A stretch of 64,000 nucleotides of DNA from Halobacteriovorax sp. (GTDB taxonomy: Bacteria > Bdellovibrionota > Bacteriovoracia > Bacteriovoracales > Bacteriovoracaceae): the NCBI GenBank assembly GCA_002720865.1, contig PBIO01000014.1, positions 62,001 through 126,000 of the forward strand. The letters run 5' to 3'. Below, in pieces: positions 45,647-52,987 of this stretch (positions are counted from its first letter, which is position 1; every line of letters begins with the position of its first letter). The notes beneath the pieces are model-generated. The model had not been told where the DNA came from and searched no databases. It saw only the letters and a list, made by a program, of their open reading frames with translations. The position numbers and the translations under genes are program-made.

Positions 45647-45654
45647 AGTATAAT
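45647..45654. promoter_or_regulatory. Overlapping divergent -10 elements
   Basis: TATAAT on the plus strand (45649-45654) and TATACT on the minus strand (45647-45652) overlap in the 43-base gap between the PilH-like gene and the plus-strand gene. The -35 regions are poor. Plus-strand transcripts would begin only about five bases before the ATG at 45666, so they may be nearly leaderless. Confidence 0.4.
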
Positions 45655-45665
45655 TGTACTTGAAA

Positions 45666-46466
45666 ATGATAATTAAGTGTAGCTTTTCAATTTTTGTATT
45701 AACAGTTCTCTTCCTCGTTCAACTTCAACTTGGCAAAGGTTTAAAAAAGCCGCCTGTTGAAATTTCGAAGGAAGAATCATCAGTTACTCTTAACGAGAAC
45801 TTTGCTCAAATTTTTAATTTCGGTCACGGACGACTCTTGGCTGCAATCACCTGGGTAGTTACTTTAATTGAAGGTGATATTGAACACTATAATAAAAAAG
45901 ATGGTAATTCCTGGATGTTCCACAGATTCAAGTCCATTAGTATCTTTGATCCCTATTTCTATGAAAATTACTTATATGGTGGTCAATACCTAAGCATTAT
46001 TAAGGATGATATAAGCGGAGCTTCATATATTTATGATAAAGGCTTAAAAAAATATTCCAAAGATTTTTGGTTGAATTATCATGCGGGATTTCACTTCTAC
46101 TTCGAGGCAAAAGATCTGGATAGAGCTCTGCAGTCCTACAAAACCCTAGAGAGTATTGAAGAAGCTGTTAAAAGATTTCCCAACTTACCTACAATTTTGG
46201 CAAAATTAAGAATGGAGAAAAATGATCCCGATTTAGCCTTTCAAGGACTTAAAGTTGCTTATGATAATCTTCCTCCGAACAGCTTTCTTCGAAAAAAGTT
46301 TCATACTACGCTCTATTCCATAAAAGCGAAAACAGATTTAAAATGTTTAAATGACAAACGCTCGGACTGTGAAAAACTAGATTTTGACGGTAAACCTTAT
46401 GTGATAAAAAAAGGCTCTTTCGTATCCCAAAAGAGCCTTTCTCCAATTCTTATAAATAGAAAATAA
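45666..46466 (+). CDS. Membrane-anchored TPR-like protein inside the pilus cluster, possible PilG counterpart
   Basis: From the ATG at 45666 the protein has 266 residues (the frame begins at TTG 45654). It has one N-terminal anchor (FSIFVLTVLFLVQLQLG) and a helical periplasmic part with TPR-like units: FGHGRLLAAITWVVTLIEGD, SISIFDPYFYENYLYGG, DFWLNYHAGFHFYFEAKDLDRA and LPTILAKLRMEKNDPDLAFQG. It sits between pilA and pilH, exactly where Myxococcus has pilG, but on the opposite strand. The PilG assignment is positional inference. Its last 60 bases contain the pilA terminator. Confidence 0.7.
   Translation: MIIKCSFSIFVLTVLFLVQLQLGKGLKKPPVEISKEESSVTLNENFAQIFNFGHGRLLAAITWVVTLIEGDIEHYNKKDGNSWMFHRFKSISIFDPYFYENYLYGGQYLSIIKDDISGASYIYDKGLKKYSKDFWLNYHAGFHFYFEAKDLDRALQSYKTLESIEEAVKRFPNLPTILAKLRMEKNDPDLAFQGLKVAYDNLPPNSFLRKKFHTTLYSIKAKTDLKCLNDKRSDCEKLDFDGKPYVIKKGSFVSQKSLSPILINRK
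46406..46440 (-). terminator. Rho-independent terminator of pilA, inside the convergent gene
   Basis: AAAGGCTCTTT (46410-46420) is perfectly complementary to AAAGAGCCTTT (46430-46440) around nine bases. On the minus strand the stem runs into seven T bases (complement of 46406-46412). The structure ends pilA transcripts and lies within the coding 3' end of the plus-strand gene. Confidence 0.88.
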
Positions 46467-46469
46467 TTA

Positions 46470-47018
46470 TTAGTAACCTCTTTGATCCTGATTAAGAGTT
46501 TTATCCTGATCGATACTCCACTCATCAAGGTTGCTCGCACCAGAAGTATCAGCAGAAATCTTACCAGCTGCACCAGCTTTGAATGTAGAACCATCAGTTA
46601 CGACAACGTTACTGGCGTCAAGGTCACCAACCACAGCGTTGGTACCTTTAACTCTAATAATAGTACCTGATGTTGCAGGTGTTAATCGGTACTGACCGTT
46701 TGCGCAGGCACCACCATTTGTTACAACGTCACCATTTCGAGCCGTGTTATCAGTAGCGAACCCTACAACATAATAGCCTCTTGCTGCTGCTGTATAGCCC
46801 ATATCATTAAGACAAGTTGCATACGTATCCCAGTCACCCATCATCGCCGTTTCAGCCGAGTATATAGATGCTAACTGTAGTTTTGCTTCAGAAGTTTTTG
46901 ATTTTGCTTGGTATTGTTTAAAGTTTGGAATAGCCACTGCTGATAAAATACCAATAATAGCAACAACAACCATTAGTTCGACGAGGGTGAAACCTTCGTC
47001 TTGAAGAATCTTTTTCAT
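46470..47018 (-). CDS. pilA: Type IV major pilin PilA
   Basis: The 182-residue prepilin has a nine-residue leader ending in Gly, cleaved before [20 protein letters not shown], with Glu at mature position 5 and the hydrophobic assembly helix. The globular domain has two cysteines (about residues 69 and 105) that could form a disulfide. The codon use is smoother and GC-richer than in neighbours, as expected for an abundant protein. GGGAG precedes the ATG by about five bases. It stands as its own unit between a 276-base leader region and a strong terminator. Confidence 0.96.
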   Translation of the reverse strand: MKKILQDEGFTLVELMVVVAIIGILSAVAIPNFKQYQAKSKTSEAKLQLASIYSAETAMMGDWDTYATCLNDMGYTAAARGYYVVGFATDNTARNGDVVTNGGACANGQYRLTPATSGTIIRVKGTNAVVGDLDASNVVVTDGSTFKAGAAGKISADTSGASNLDEWSIDQDKTLNQDQRGY

Positions 47019-47050
47019 ACATGCTCCCTTTGGTCCGTTGAGAGGACACT

Positions 47051-47081
47051 TAGTTAAAGGCTATTAAGAAGCCTAGTTAAA
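47051..47081 (-). repeat. Two direct repeats TAGTTAAA in the pilA leader
   Basis: TAGTTAAA occurs at 47051-47058 and 47074-47081, 23 bases apart, with AGGCT/AGCCT arms between them. They lie 33-63 bases before the pilA ATG. A lone TATAAT is on the minus strand at 47193-47198. No sigma-54 (-24/-12) element was found. The rest of 47019-47294 shows nothing else I can name. Confidence 0.45.
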
Positions 47082-47294
47082 AGCCATCAGAAATGAACAT
47101 TAAAAGTTCAATTCAATCCGGTTAATCTAAAGCTCAGGTTTCTTTCCAATGTCTGTTAAGAAGACATTCTAAATTCACCTAATCCTAAGAAAATTATAAC
47201 ATCAATCTATTTTATTCATCGGTTCTTTGACCGTATAAATTAATTCTTTTAAAAAACCGTCCAAAAAGTTGTTTAAAATCAAGCCCTTATACTA

Positions 47295-48512
47295 CTAGGC
47301 CCCACCAGCAGACATGAACATCGGCAAGTACATGGCCACAAGTATGGTAGCGATAATTCCACCCAAAACGACAATAATTATTGGCTCAATCAATTTAGTA
47401 GCACCTTCAATTAATGTGTTAACTTCATCTTCAAAAACATCAGCCACCTTTTCAAGCATGCCATCCACTTCACCGGTCTGCTCTCCAACCCTAATCATTT
47501 GAGCAACCATATCTGGAAAATAGTCAATTTTTAGTAAAGGTTCGGTAAGTGTTGAACCTTCAACAACCTTCTTTTTAACGGCTTCCAAATCTTCTGCGAT
47601 CACATAGTTATCCAGTGTCTCAATACAAATATCTAGCGCATCAATTAAAGATACACCTGCACCAAGCATTGTTGCCAAAGTTCTAGCAAAAGAGCTGAGA
47701 TTCCCTTTAATAACGATCCCGCCAAACAATGGCATTTTCATAGTAAAAATATCAAAGTGTTTTTTGCCAGTTGGAGTTTTCACATAGCTAGATAGAAAAA
47801 CTCCTGCGATAAATACCACGGGCACAGTTGCAAGTGTATATTCACTTAAGAAATTCGAAGTATCGATCACAAACTGAGTAATTGCAGGTGGCTCTTGCCC
47901 TGTATCTGCAAGCATTCCGATAAACTGAGGAACGACAAAGACCATCATTCCCCAAATAACTCCGGCCCCAACCATACAAACAATAAACGGATATGAAAGT
48001 GCACTTTTTATTTGTTTTTTAGTTTTTTCCTGTTTGTCCATATGAACGGAAAGTTTTGTGAGAATTATATCTAAAATCCCCCCTGCCTCACCGGCCTTCA
48101 CGAGACTACAATATAGCTTGTCAAAACCCTTTTGAGCCGACATTGCTTCTGCAACAGTTTTACCTTCACCTACACCACTGGCTATTTTTTTGATAGATTT
48201 CTTAAGTACCGGGTGTTTTTCTGATTTAAATTGAATTTCGAGTGCCTGGATAATAGGAACACCTGCATTAATCATAATAGAAAGTTGCTTAGTAAAGTTT
48301 GTTAGTTCTTTAGGACCAAATGGGGAGGCAAAACCTTTATCAACCATCCACTCACCAATATCAAACTCTAAAAACGATGGAGGAGATATCTTCTTTGGCC
48401 GTACACCTTGAGTACGTAAAATTCTCCTGGCCTCTCGCTCGGAAGAAGCTTCTACTTTCCCACTATCTCTTTTACCGTCTTTGTTAAGACCTTCCCATCC
48501 GTATTGAGCCAT
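47295..48512 (-). CDS. pilC: Type IV pilus inner membrane platform protein PilC
   Basis: PilC is the rotor/platform that couples PilB and PilT to the fibre. The 405-residue protein has the N-terminal segment YGWEGLNKDGKRDSGKVEA and two T2SSF domains (about 70-195 and 270-395) with LYCSLVKAGEAGGILDIIL and VAQMIRVGEQTGEVDGML as the paired repeats and three membrane helices. It lies 13 bases after pilT in the pilB-T-C unit. Confidence 0.95.
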   Translation of the reverse strand: MAQYGWEGLNKDGKRDSGKVEASSEREARRILRTQGVRPKKISPPSFLEFDIGEWMVDKGFASPFGPKELTNFTKQLSIMINAGVPIIQALEIQFKSEKHPVLKKSIKKIASGVGEGKTVAEAMSAQKGFDKLYCSLVKAGEAGGILDIILTKLSVHMDKQEKTKKQIKSALSYPFIVCMVGAGVIWGMMVFVVPQFIGMLADTGQEPPAITQFVIDTSNFLSEYTLATVPVVFIAGVFLSSYVKTPTGKKHFDIFTMKMPLFGGIVIKGNLSSFARTLATMLGAGVSLIDALDICIETLDNYVIAEDLEAVKKKVVEGSTLTEPLLKIDYFPDMVAQMIRVGEQTGEVDGMLEKVADVFEDEVNTLIEGATKLIEPIIIVVLGGIIATILVAMYLPMFMSAGGA

Positions 48513-48525
48513 AGTTTATTTTAAC

Positions 48526-49650
48526 CTAATATCCCTTACCTTTCACCCCAAGCTTTTTAGCTAGTTCTTCAGGCGCAGTTGAATAACTCATTGCTGTATC
48601 TGTATCTATTAGACCTGCTTTAACATGTCTTTCTATACATTGATTCATCGTCATCATTCCGGTTTTATCCTGACCAATTTGCATTTGAGAATATATCTGA
48701 TGAATCTTGTCTTCCCTAATTAGGTTTCTAATCGCTGGAGTCGGAATAAGAATTTCAATTCCTAAACAACGTCCAGATTCAAATGATTTTGGTAGAAGCT
48801 GTTGAGAAATAACTCCCTGTAAAACGAAACTTAATAAAGTTCGAATTTGATCTTGTTGATCTGAAGGGAAAACATTCACAATCCTGTTTATAGTTTGCAC
48901 ACATGAGTTTGTATGTAAGGTACCAAAGACCAGGTGACCTGTTTCAGCTACAGTAAGAGCTGCTTCAATAGTTTCAACATCTCTTAATTCCCCAACTAGG
49001 ACGATATCCGGGTCCTGTCTCAACAAACTTTTTAGGGCATTATGAAAAGTTAAAGAGTCCGTGCCTATTTCTCTTTGATTAACAATACAAGATTTATGAG
49101 GATGAACAAATTCCACCGGATCTTCAAGAGTAATGATATGTCCTGATTCATTTTCGTTTAATCTATCTATTAGAGAAGCCAAAGTTGTCGACTTACCAGA
49201 ACCGGTAGGTCCAGTAACCAAAATTAGCCCATTAGATACATCTGTCATTTCCATTAATACGTTTGGAAGATTCAAAGACTTAAAGTCAGGAATAATACTT
49301 GGAATTGTTCTAAAAACAGCAGCAACTCCACCTTTTGAATAAAAGACATTCGCTCTAAACCTTGCAAGACCTTTAATTCCAAATGAGAAATCAAGTTCTA
49401 AATTCTTTTCAAATTCATTTTTTTGTTCTTCTGTTAATATTTGATATACAAGCCTCTTAGAGTCACTTGCATTTAAAGCTGGAATTTTAACTCTAACGAT
49501 TTCACCGTTGACCCTTAATCCGGGAGGTGATCCAACAGTTAAGTGAAGGTCAGAACCGCCACTATCAACCATTAATTTAAACAACTGTTGGATTTTAACA
49601 TTTTCCCCAACACCTGCTTGTTTCGTTTTCGTTACGGTTTTTTCAGACAT
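48526..49650 (-). CDS. pilT: Type IV pilus retraction ATPase PilT
   Basis: PilT powers pilus retraction and hence twitching. The 374-residue protein has GGSDLHLTVGSPPGLRVNG, Walker A GPTGSGKSTT, the Asp box ITLEDPVEF, Walker B DIVLVGELRDVET, His box GHLVFGTLHTN and the PilT-specific C-terminal motif AIRNLIRE. Complete and of normal length. It lies nine bases after pilB. Confidence 0.96.
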   Translation of the reverse strand: MSEKTVTKTKQAGVGENVKIQQLFKLMVDSGGSDLHLTVGSPPGLRVNGEIVRVKIPALNASDSKRLVYQILTEEQKNEFEKNLELDFSFGIKGLARFRANVFYSKGGVAAVFRTIPSIIPDFKSLNLPNVLMEMTDVSNGLILVTGPTGSGKSTTLASLIDRLNENESGHIITLEDPVEFVHPHKSCIVNQREIGTDSLTFHNALKSLLRQDPDIVLVGELRDVETIEAALTVAETGHLVFGTLHTNSCVQTINRIVNVFPSDQQDQIRTLLSFVLQGVISQQLLPKSFESGRCLGIEILIPTPAIRNLIREDKIHQIYSQMQIGQDKTGMMTMNQCIERHVKAGLIDTDTAMSYSTAPEELAKKLGVKGKGY

Positions 49651-49659
49651 TCCTATCTC

Positions 49660-51330
49660 CTACAGTTTATCTGAACTAGAGTTCATAACTGCTTCATCAA
49701 GTGTAGTTAAACCTTGGGCAACCTTAGTCAATGCGCACATCCTAAGAGTTTTCATCCCATCTTTTATGGCCTGACGTTTTATATCGTCTGCAGATCCTTC
49801 TCTTAAAATAACTTCTTTCAAAAGAGTACTCATTCCCATGACTTCGTAAATCGCGACTCGTCCTTTGTAACCTGTGTTGTTGCAGTACTCACAACCTTTC
49901 CCACGATAAACTTTTATTTTTCCAGCAGAACTTGGCGCAATACCGCAGGCAACAAGTTCCTCAACAGAAGTTTCAGCTATCTCTTTACATTCGACACAGA
50001 TCCTTCTGCATAATCTTTGAGCCACGACAACATTCAAAGAGCCGACCACAAGAAAGGGTTCGATCCCCATATTTAACAAACGTGTTACTGTTGCAGGGGC
50101 ATCATTTGTATGCAGGGTTGATAAAACCATATGTCCAGTTAGTGCTGCCTCGACGGCAATTTCACCAACCTCAAGGTCCCTAATCTCCCCAACCATAATA
50201 ATGTCCGGATCTTGCCTCAAGAAAGCTTTTAGAGCGGAGGCGAAGGTAAGCCCTACCTCCTTCTTAACATTAACTTGATTAATTCCGGCGAGGTTAAATT
50301 CAACAGGATCCTCTGCCGTGGAAATATTTGTATCCACAGTATTAAGTTCTGCTAAGGCACTATATAAAGTTGTTGTTTTACCAGAACCAGTAGGCCCCGT
50401 AACCAAACACATTCCATAAGGCTGATGAATACCATCTTGAAATACTTTTAGCTGTTTTGCTTCAAACCCAAGTTTAGTCATATCTAACTCTAGATTTGAA
50501 GAGTCCAATAGACGCAGAACAATCTTTTCTCCAAACAAGGTTGGTAACGAAGAAACCCTATAATCAATTGGTTTTCCTCCCACCGATAATTTAATTCGCC
50601 CATCCTGAGGTTTTCTTTTTTCAGATATATCCATTTGCGCCAAAATCTTCATTCTTGATGTAAGTGGAAGAAACAACTTCTTAGGCGGTGTCTCCATCTC
50701 GACCAAGGTACCATCTATTCGAAACCTTATTCTCGCGGACTTTTCATATGGCTCTATATGAATATCACTGGCCTTCTTGATAAAGGCCTCGGCTAAAACT
50801 TTATTCACGTATTTAATTATATCTTCGCCAATATCTTCTTCTTTTATATTTTCATTTTCATCACTATCAGATCTAACTTCATGAATAGTATCTAAAAGCT
50901 CGTCAATAGACTCTTCGACTCGTCCAAATATTTTTTTCCAAGATGATAAGTTGGTGAGAATAAATTCTACCGGATGCTGAAATGTTGTTTGAAGTTCACT
51001 ACGTAGTTCCACAACTGTTGGATCATAAATAGCGACACTGACCGCCTTTGCCGTCTTCTGGATAGGCAAAACTCGATATTTTAAGACATCACTTTTCTTT
51101 ATTAATTTTATCGTTTTTTCTTTGATCTTTGCTTTTGATAAATCAATAAAAGTTAGCTTATTTTTTTCAGCTACTTGTTTTGCAAATTTGATATCATCAA
51201 AAAAATCAAACTCTAATAGACCAAGCTCTGCGATATTATTAGGATCCTTATCCATCAAAAGTGGACGTAAATCTTTAATGGGGACCATCCCCGTTTTACT
51301 AATCACATCAGAAAACTCTTTTCTAAACAT
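49660..51330 (-). CDS. pilB: Type IV pilus extension ATPase PilB
   Basis: PilB powers pilus assembly. The 556-residue protein has the N-terminal MshEN-like domain (about 1-140), then KASDIHIEPYEKSARIRFRIDG, Walker A GPTGSGKTTT, STAEDPVEF, Walker B DIIMVGEIRDLEV, the His box and the PilB zinc tetracysteine CRRICVECKE...CEYCNNTGYKGR. GGA precedes the ATG, just after an inverted repeat. First gene of pilB-T-C. Confidence 0.96.
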   Translation of the reverse strand: MFRKEFSDVISKTGMVPIKDLRPLLMDKDPNNIAELGLLEFDFFDDIKFAKQVAEKNKLTFIDLSKAKIKEKTIKLIKKSDVLKYRVLPIQKTAKAVSVAIYDPTVVELRSELQTTFQHPVEFILTNLSSWKKIFGRVEESIDELLDTIHEVRSDSDENENIKEEDIGEDIIKYVNKVLAEAFIKKASDIHIEPYEKSARIRFRIDGTLVEMETPPKKLFLPLTSRMKILAQMDISEKRKPQDGRIKLSVGGKPIDYRVSSLPTLFGEKIVLRLLDSSNLELDMTKLGFEAKQLKVFQDGIHQPYGMCLVTGPTGSGKTTTLYSALAELNTVDTNISTAEDPVEFNLAGINQVNVKKEVGLTFASALKAFLRQDPDIIMVGEIRDLEVGEIAVEAALTGHMVLSTLHTNDAPATVTRLLNMGIEPFLVVGSLNVVVAQRLCRRICVECKEIAETSVEELVACGIAPSSAGKIKVYRGKGCEYCNNTGYKGRVAIYEVMGMSTLLKEVILREGSADDIKRQAIKDGMKTLRMCALTKVAQGLTTLDEAVMNSSSDKL

Positions 51331-51341
51331 AACGAATTCCT

Positions 51342-51355
51342 ATAGGTTCACCTAT
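51342..51355 (-). promoter_or_regulatory. Inverted repeat next to the pilB ribosome site
   Basis: ATAGGT-TC-ACCTAT is a perfect 6-2-6 dyad 12-25 bases before the pilB ATG, overlapping the AGGA ribosome site on the minus strand. It could be an operator for the pilBTC unit. Confidence 0.45.
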
Positions 51356-51399
51356 GTTATCGGATTTATTGATATGAATGTTTAGCGTTCTACAAGAAA

Positions 51400-52083
51400 T
51401 TAGTAATTTATGCCCCAGAAAGCTAGAGCATGAATAGCCTGATTTCTCAGGAGGTCCATTCCATCGATGTATTGAATAGTTGAATTAAGGAATCGGTCAC
51501 TATGATTTTTATGAGAATAGTTATAATCCCAAAAGATTATACCATTCCTAATTGGTCCATTATAAGTATATTCTCTCGCGCAGGTATTAATGACCAATGC
51601 ATTTTTTCCAGTCAAAGTTGATAAATCAATGCTAGAAAAACCTTGAGTCTTCTTTCGACTAAACTGTTTAAAGTCTTTATTGAGGAGGCCAAGAGAGAAA
51701 ATCGTAATTTCTGCCATCGACCCATCTCCCAGTATTATAACCTCTGAGTCGCAACTACTTAAATGTTCTTTTAAAAAGGAGTGAACTGCCAAAAAGTCTG
51801 TATTAGTGGCTTCGTAGATTTGGCCATTTTTTCGAATGCAATTAATGATACCAAGCTTTGCTACTTCCCCAACGATATTTACTACACTCTGATAATCTTT
51901 CTTATAAGGAGCAGTTATACTGACCCCCTCGACTTCCGAAAATAGCTTATCTAAAGAAGGAAGATCTACCTTATTATCAACATCGTAATGCTTATAATCG
52001 ATATTTTTTTTGAGAATTTTCTCGTACACAAACTTAGATTGAGAATGTTTAATATTTTTTCCTATTAAACCTAATCTAATCAC
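51400..52083 (-). CDS. aroE: Short shikimate dehydrogenase
   Basis: AroE reduces 3-dehydroshikimate to shikimate with NADPH. The 227-residue protein has the substrate motifs IGKNIKHSQSKFVYE, GVSITAPYKKD (catalytic Lys) and ATNTDF (catalytic Asp), the nucleotide loop GDGSMAE (usually GAGGAA-like) and the end DGMDLLRNQAIHALAFW. It is about 40 residues shorter than usual, mainly in the NADP-binding domain, and the glycine loop is altered, so cofactor binding may differ. It overlaps ribF by eight bases. Confidence 0.82.
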   Translation of the reverse strand: MIRLGLIGKNIKHSQSKFVYEKILKKNIDYKHYDVDNKVDLPSLDKLFSEVEGVSITAPYKKDYQSVVNIVGEVAKLGIINCIRKNGQIYEATNTDFLAVHSFLKEHLSSCDSEVIILGDGSMAEITIFSLGLLNKDFKQFSRKKTQGFSSIDLSTLTGKNALVINTCAREYTYNGPIRNGIIFWDYNYSHKNHSDRFLNSTIQYIDGMDLLRNQAIHALAFWGINY

Positions 52084-52987
52084 ATTTTCTCCGAGAAGCT
52101 ACATCTCTAGAGATTTGCTCAATCAAGTCATTTACTGAATCAAACCTTTTCTCATCTCTTAGTTTTGAATGAAAATAGAGCTTAAAGGTTTCTCCATAAA
52201 TATCCTTATCAAAGTCTAAAATATAAGTTTCAACTGTAATTTCAGCATCTGACTCAAAAGTTGGTTTAACACCAATATTAGTAATACTTTTATACATTCC
52301 GTTTTTATATAAAACACTTGAATAATAGACACCCTTACTGGGAGTAATTTGTAGATTTGAATATTGCATATTGGCGGTCGGAAAACCAATTTGCTTCCCT
52401 CTTCCTTCTCCCTTAACAATTGTTCCACTTAAATAGAAATCTCTGCCAAGAAGTCGGTTTGCTTGCTTAACATCCCCTTCTTTTATCAAATTTCTAATTT
52501 TACTAGAACTTACTGAGAGCTCTTTTACTGACTTTTTATCCAATACTTCGAAAGAATAATTTCGTTCTTTACAAAATTTTTCAATACTATTCACTCCGTC
52601 CTTCTTATTGGCCCCAAATGAAAAGTCATACCCTAAAAAGAATCTAATTTTGTGTGATTTACTTGAAAGATATTTTGTTAAAAACTCGTTTCCTGTCAAA
52701 GTGCTCAAATCTCTTGTGAAAGGAATCTCATAATAATAATCTGTTTCGGCATTTTCTAATAACTCGTACTTATCTTTGGCTTCATTTATTAAAAAATCCT
52801 TTCGTGGCGATAGTACGATAGAAGGGTGAGGTGTGAAGCTAATGACAACCAGCTTAGTATCATCTGAAATCTTTTCTTTAATAGCTTTTAAAACGTATTG
52901 ATGTCCTATATGGACACCATCAAAGTTTCCTATCGTGACTGCCAAATTTTCATCAGCAATTTCCTCAAGACTCTCTATTAGCTTCAA
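52076..52987 (-). CDS. ribF: Bifunctional riboflavin kinase / FAD synthetase
   Basis: RibF makes FMN and FAD from riboflavin. The 303-residue protein has the adenylyltransferase motif TIGNFDGVHIGHQ (HxGH at residues 26-29), SSSKIRNLIKEGDV, and the flavokinase domain with GEGRGKQIGFPTANM and ETYILDFDKDIYGE. The start is TTG inside the end of batD (23-base overlap); the N-terminal sequence right after it matches the family, so I keep it. Coupled upstream to the bat operon and downstream to aroE. Confidence 0.94.
   Translation of the reverse strand: MKLIESLEEIADENLAVTIGNFDGVHIGHQYVLKAIKEKISDDTKLVVISFTPHPSIVLSPRKDFLINEAKDKYELLENAETDYYYEIPFTRDLSTLTGNEFLTKYLSSKSHKIRFFLGYDFSFGANKKDGVNSIEKFCKERNYSFEVLDKKSVKELSVSSSKIRNLIKEGDVKQANRLLGRDFYLSGTIVKGEGRGKQIGFPTANMQYSNLQITPSKGVYYSSVLYKNGMYKSITNIGVKPTFESDAEITVETYILDFDKDIYGETFKLYFHSKLRDEKRFDSVNDLIEQISRDVASRRKCD

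Noticed and set aside
51400-52083. aroE as a pseudogene
   Set aside because: It is short but has an intact frame, both catalytic residues and the conserved C-terminal helix, and is coupled to ribF.
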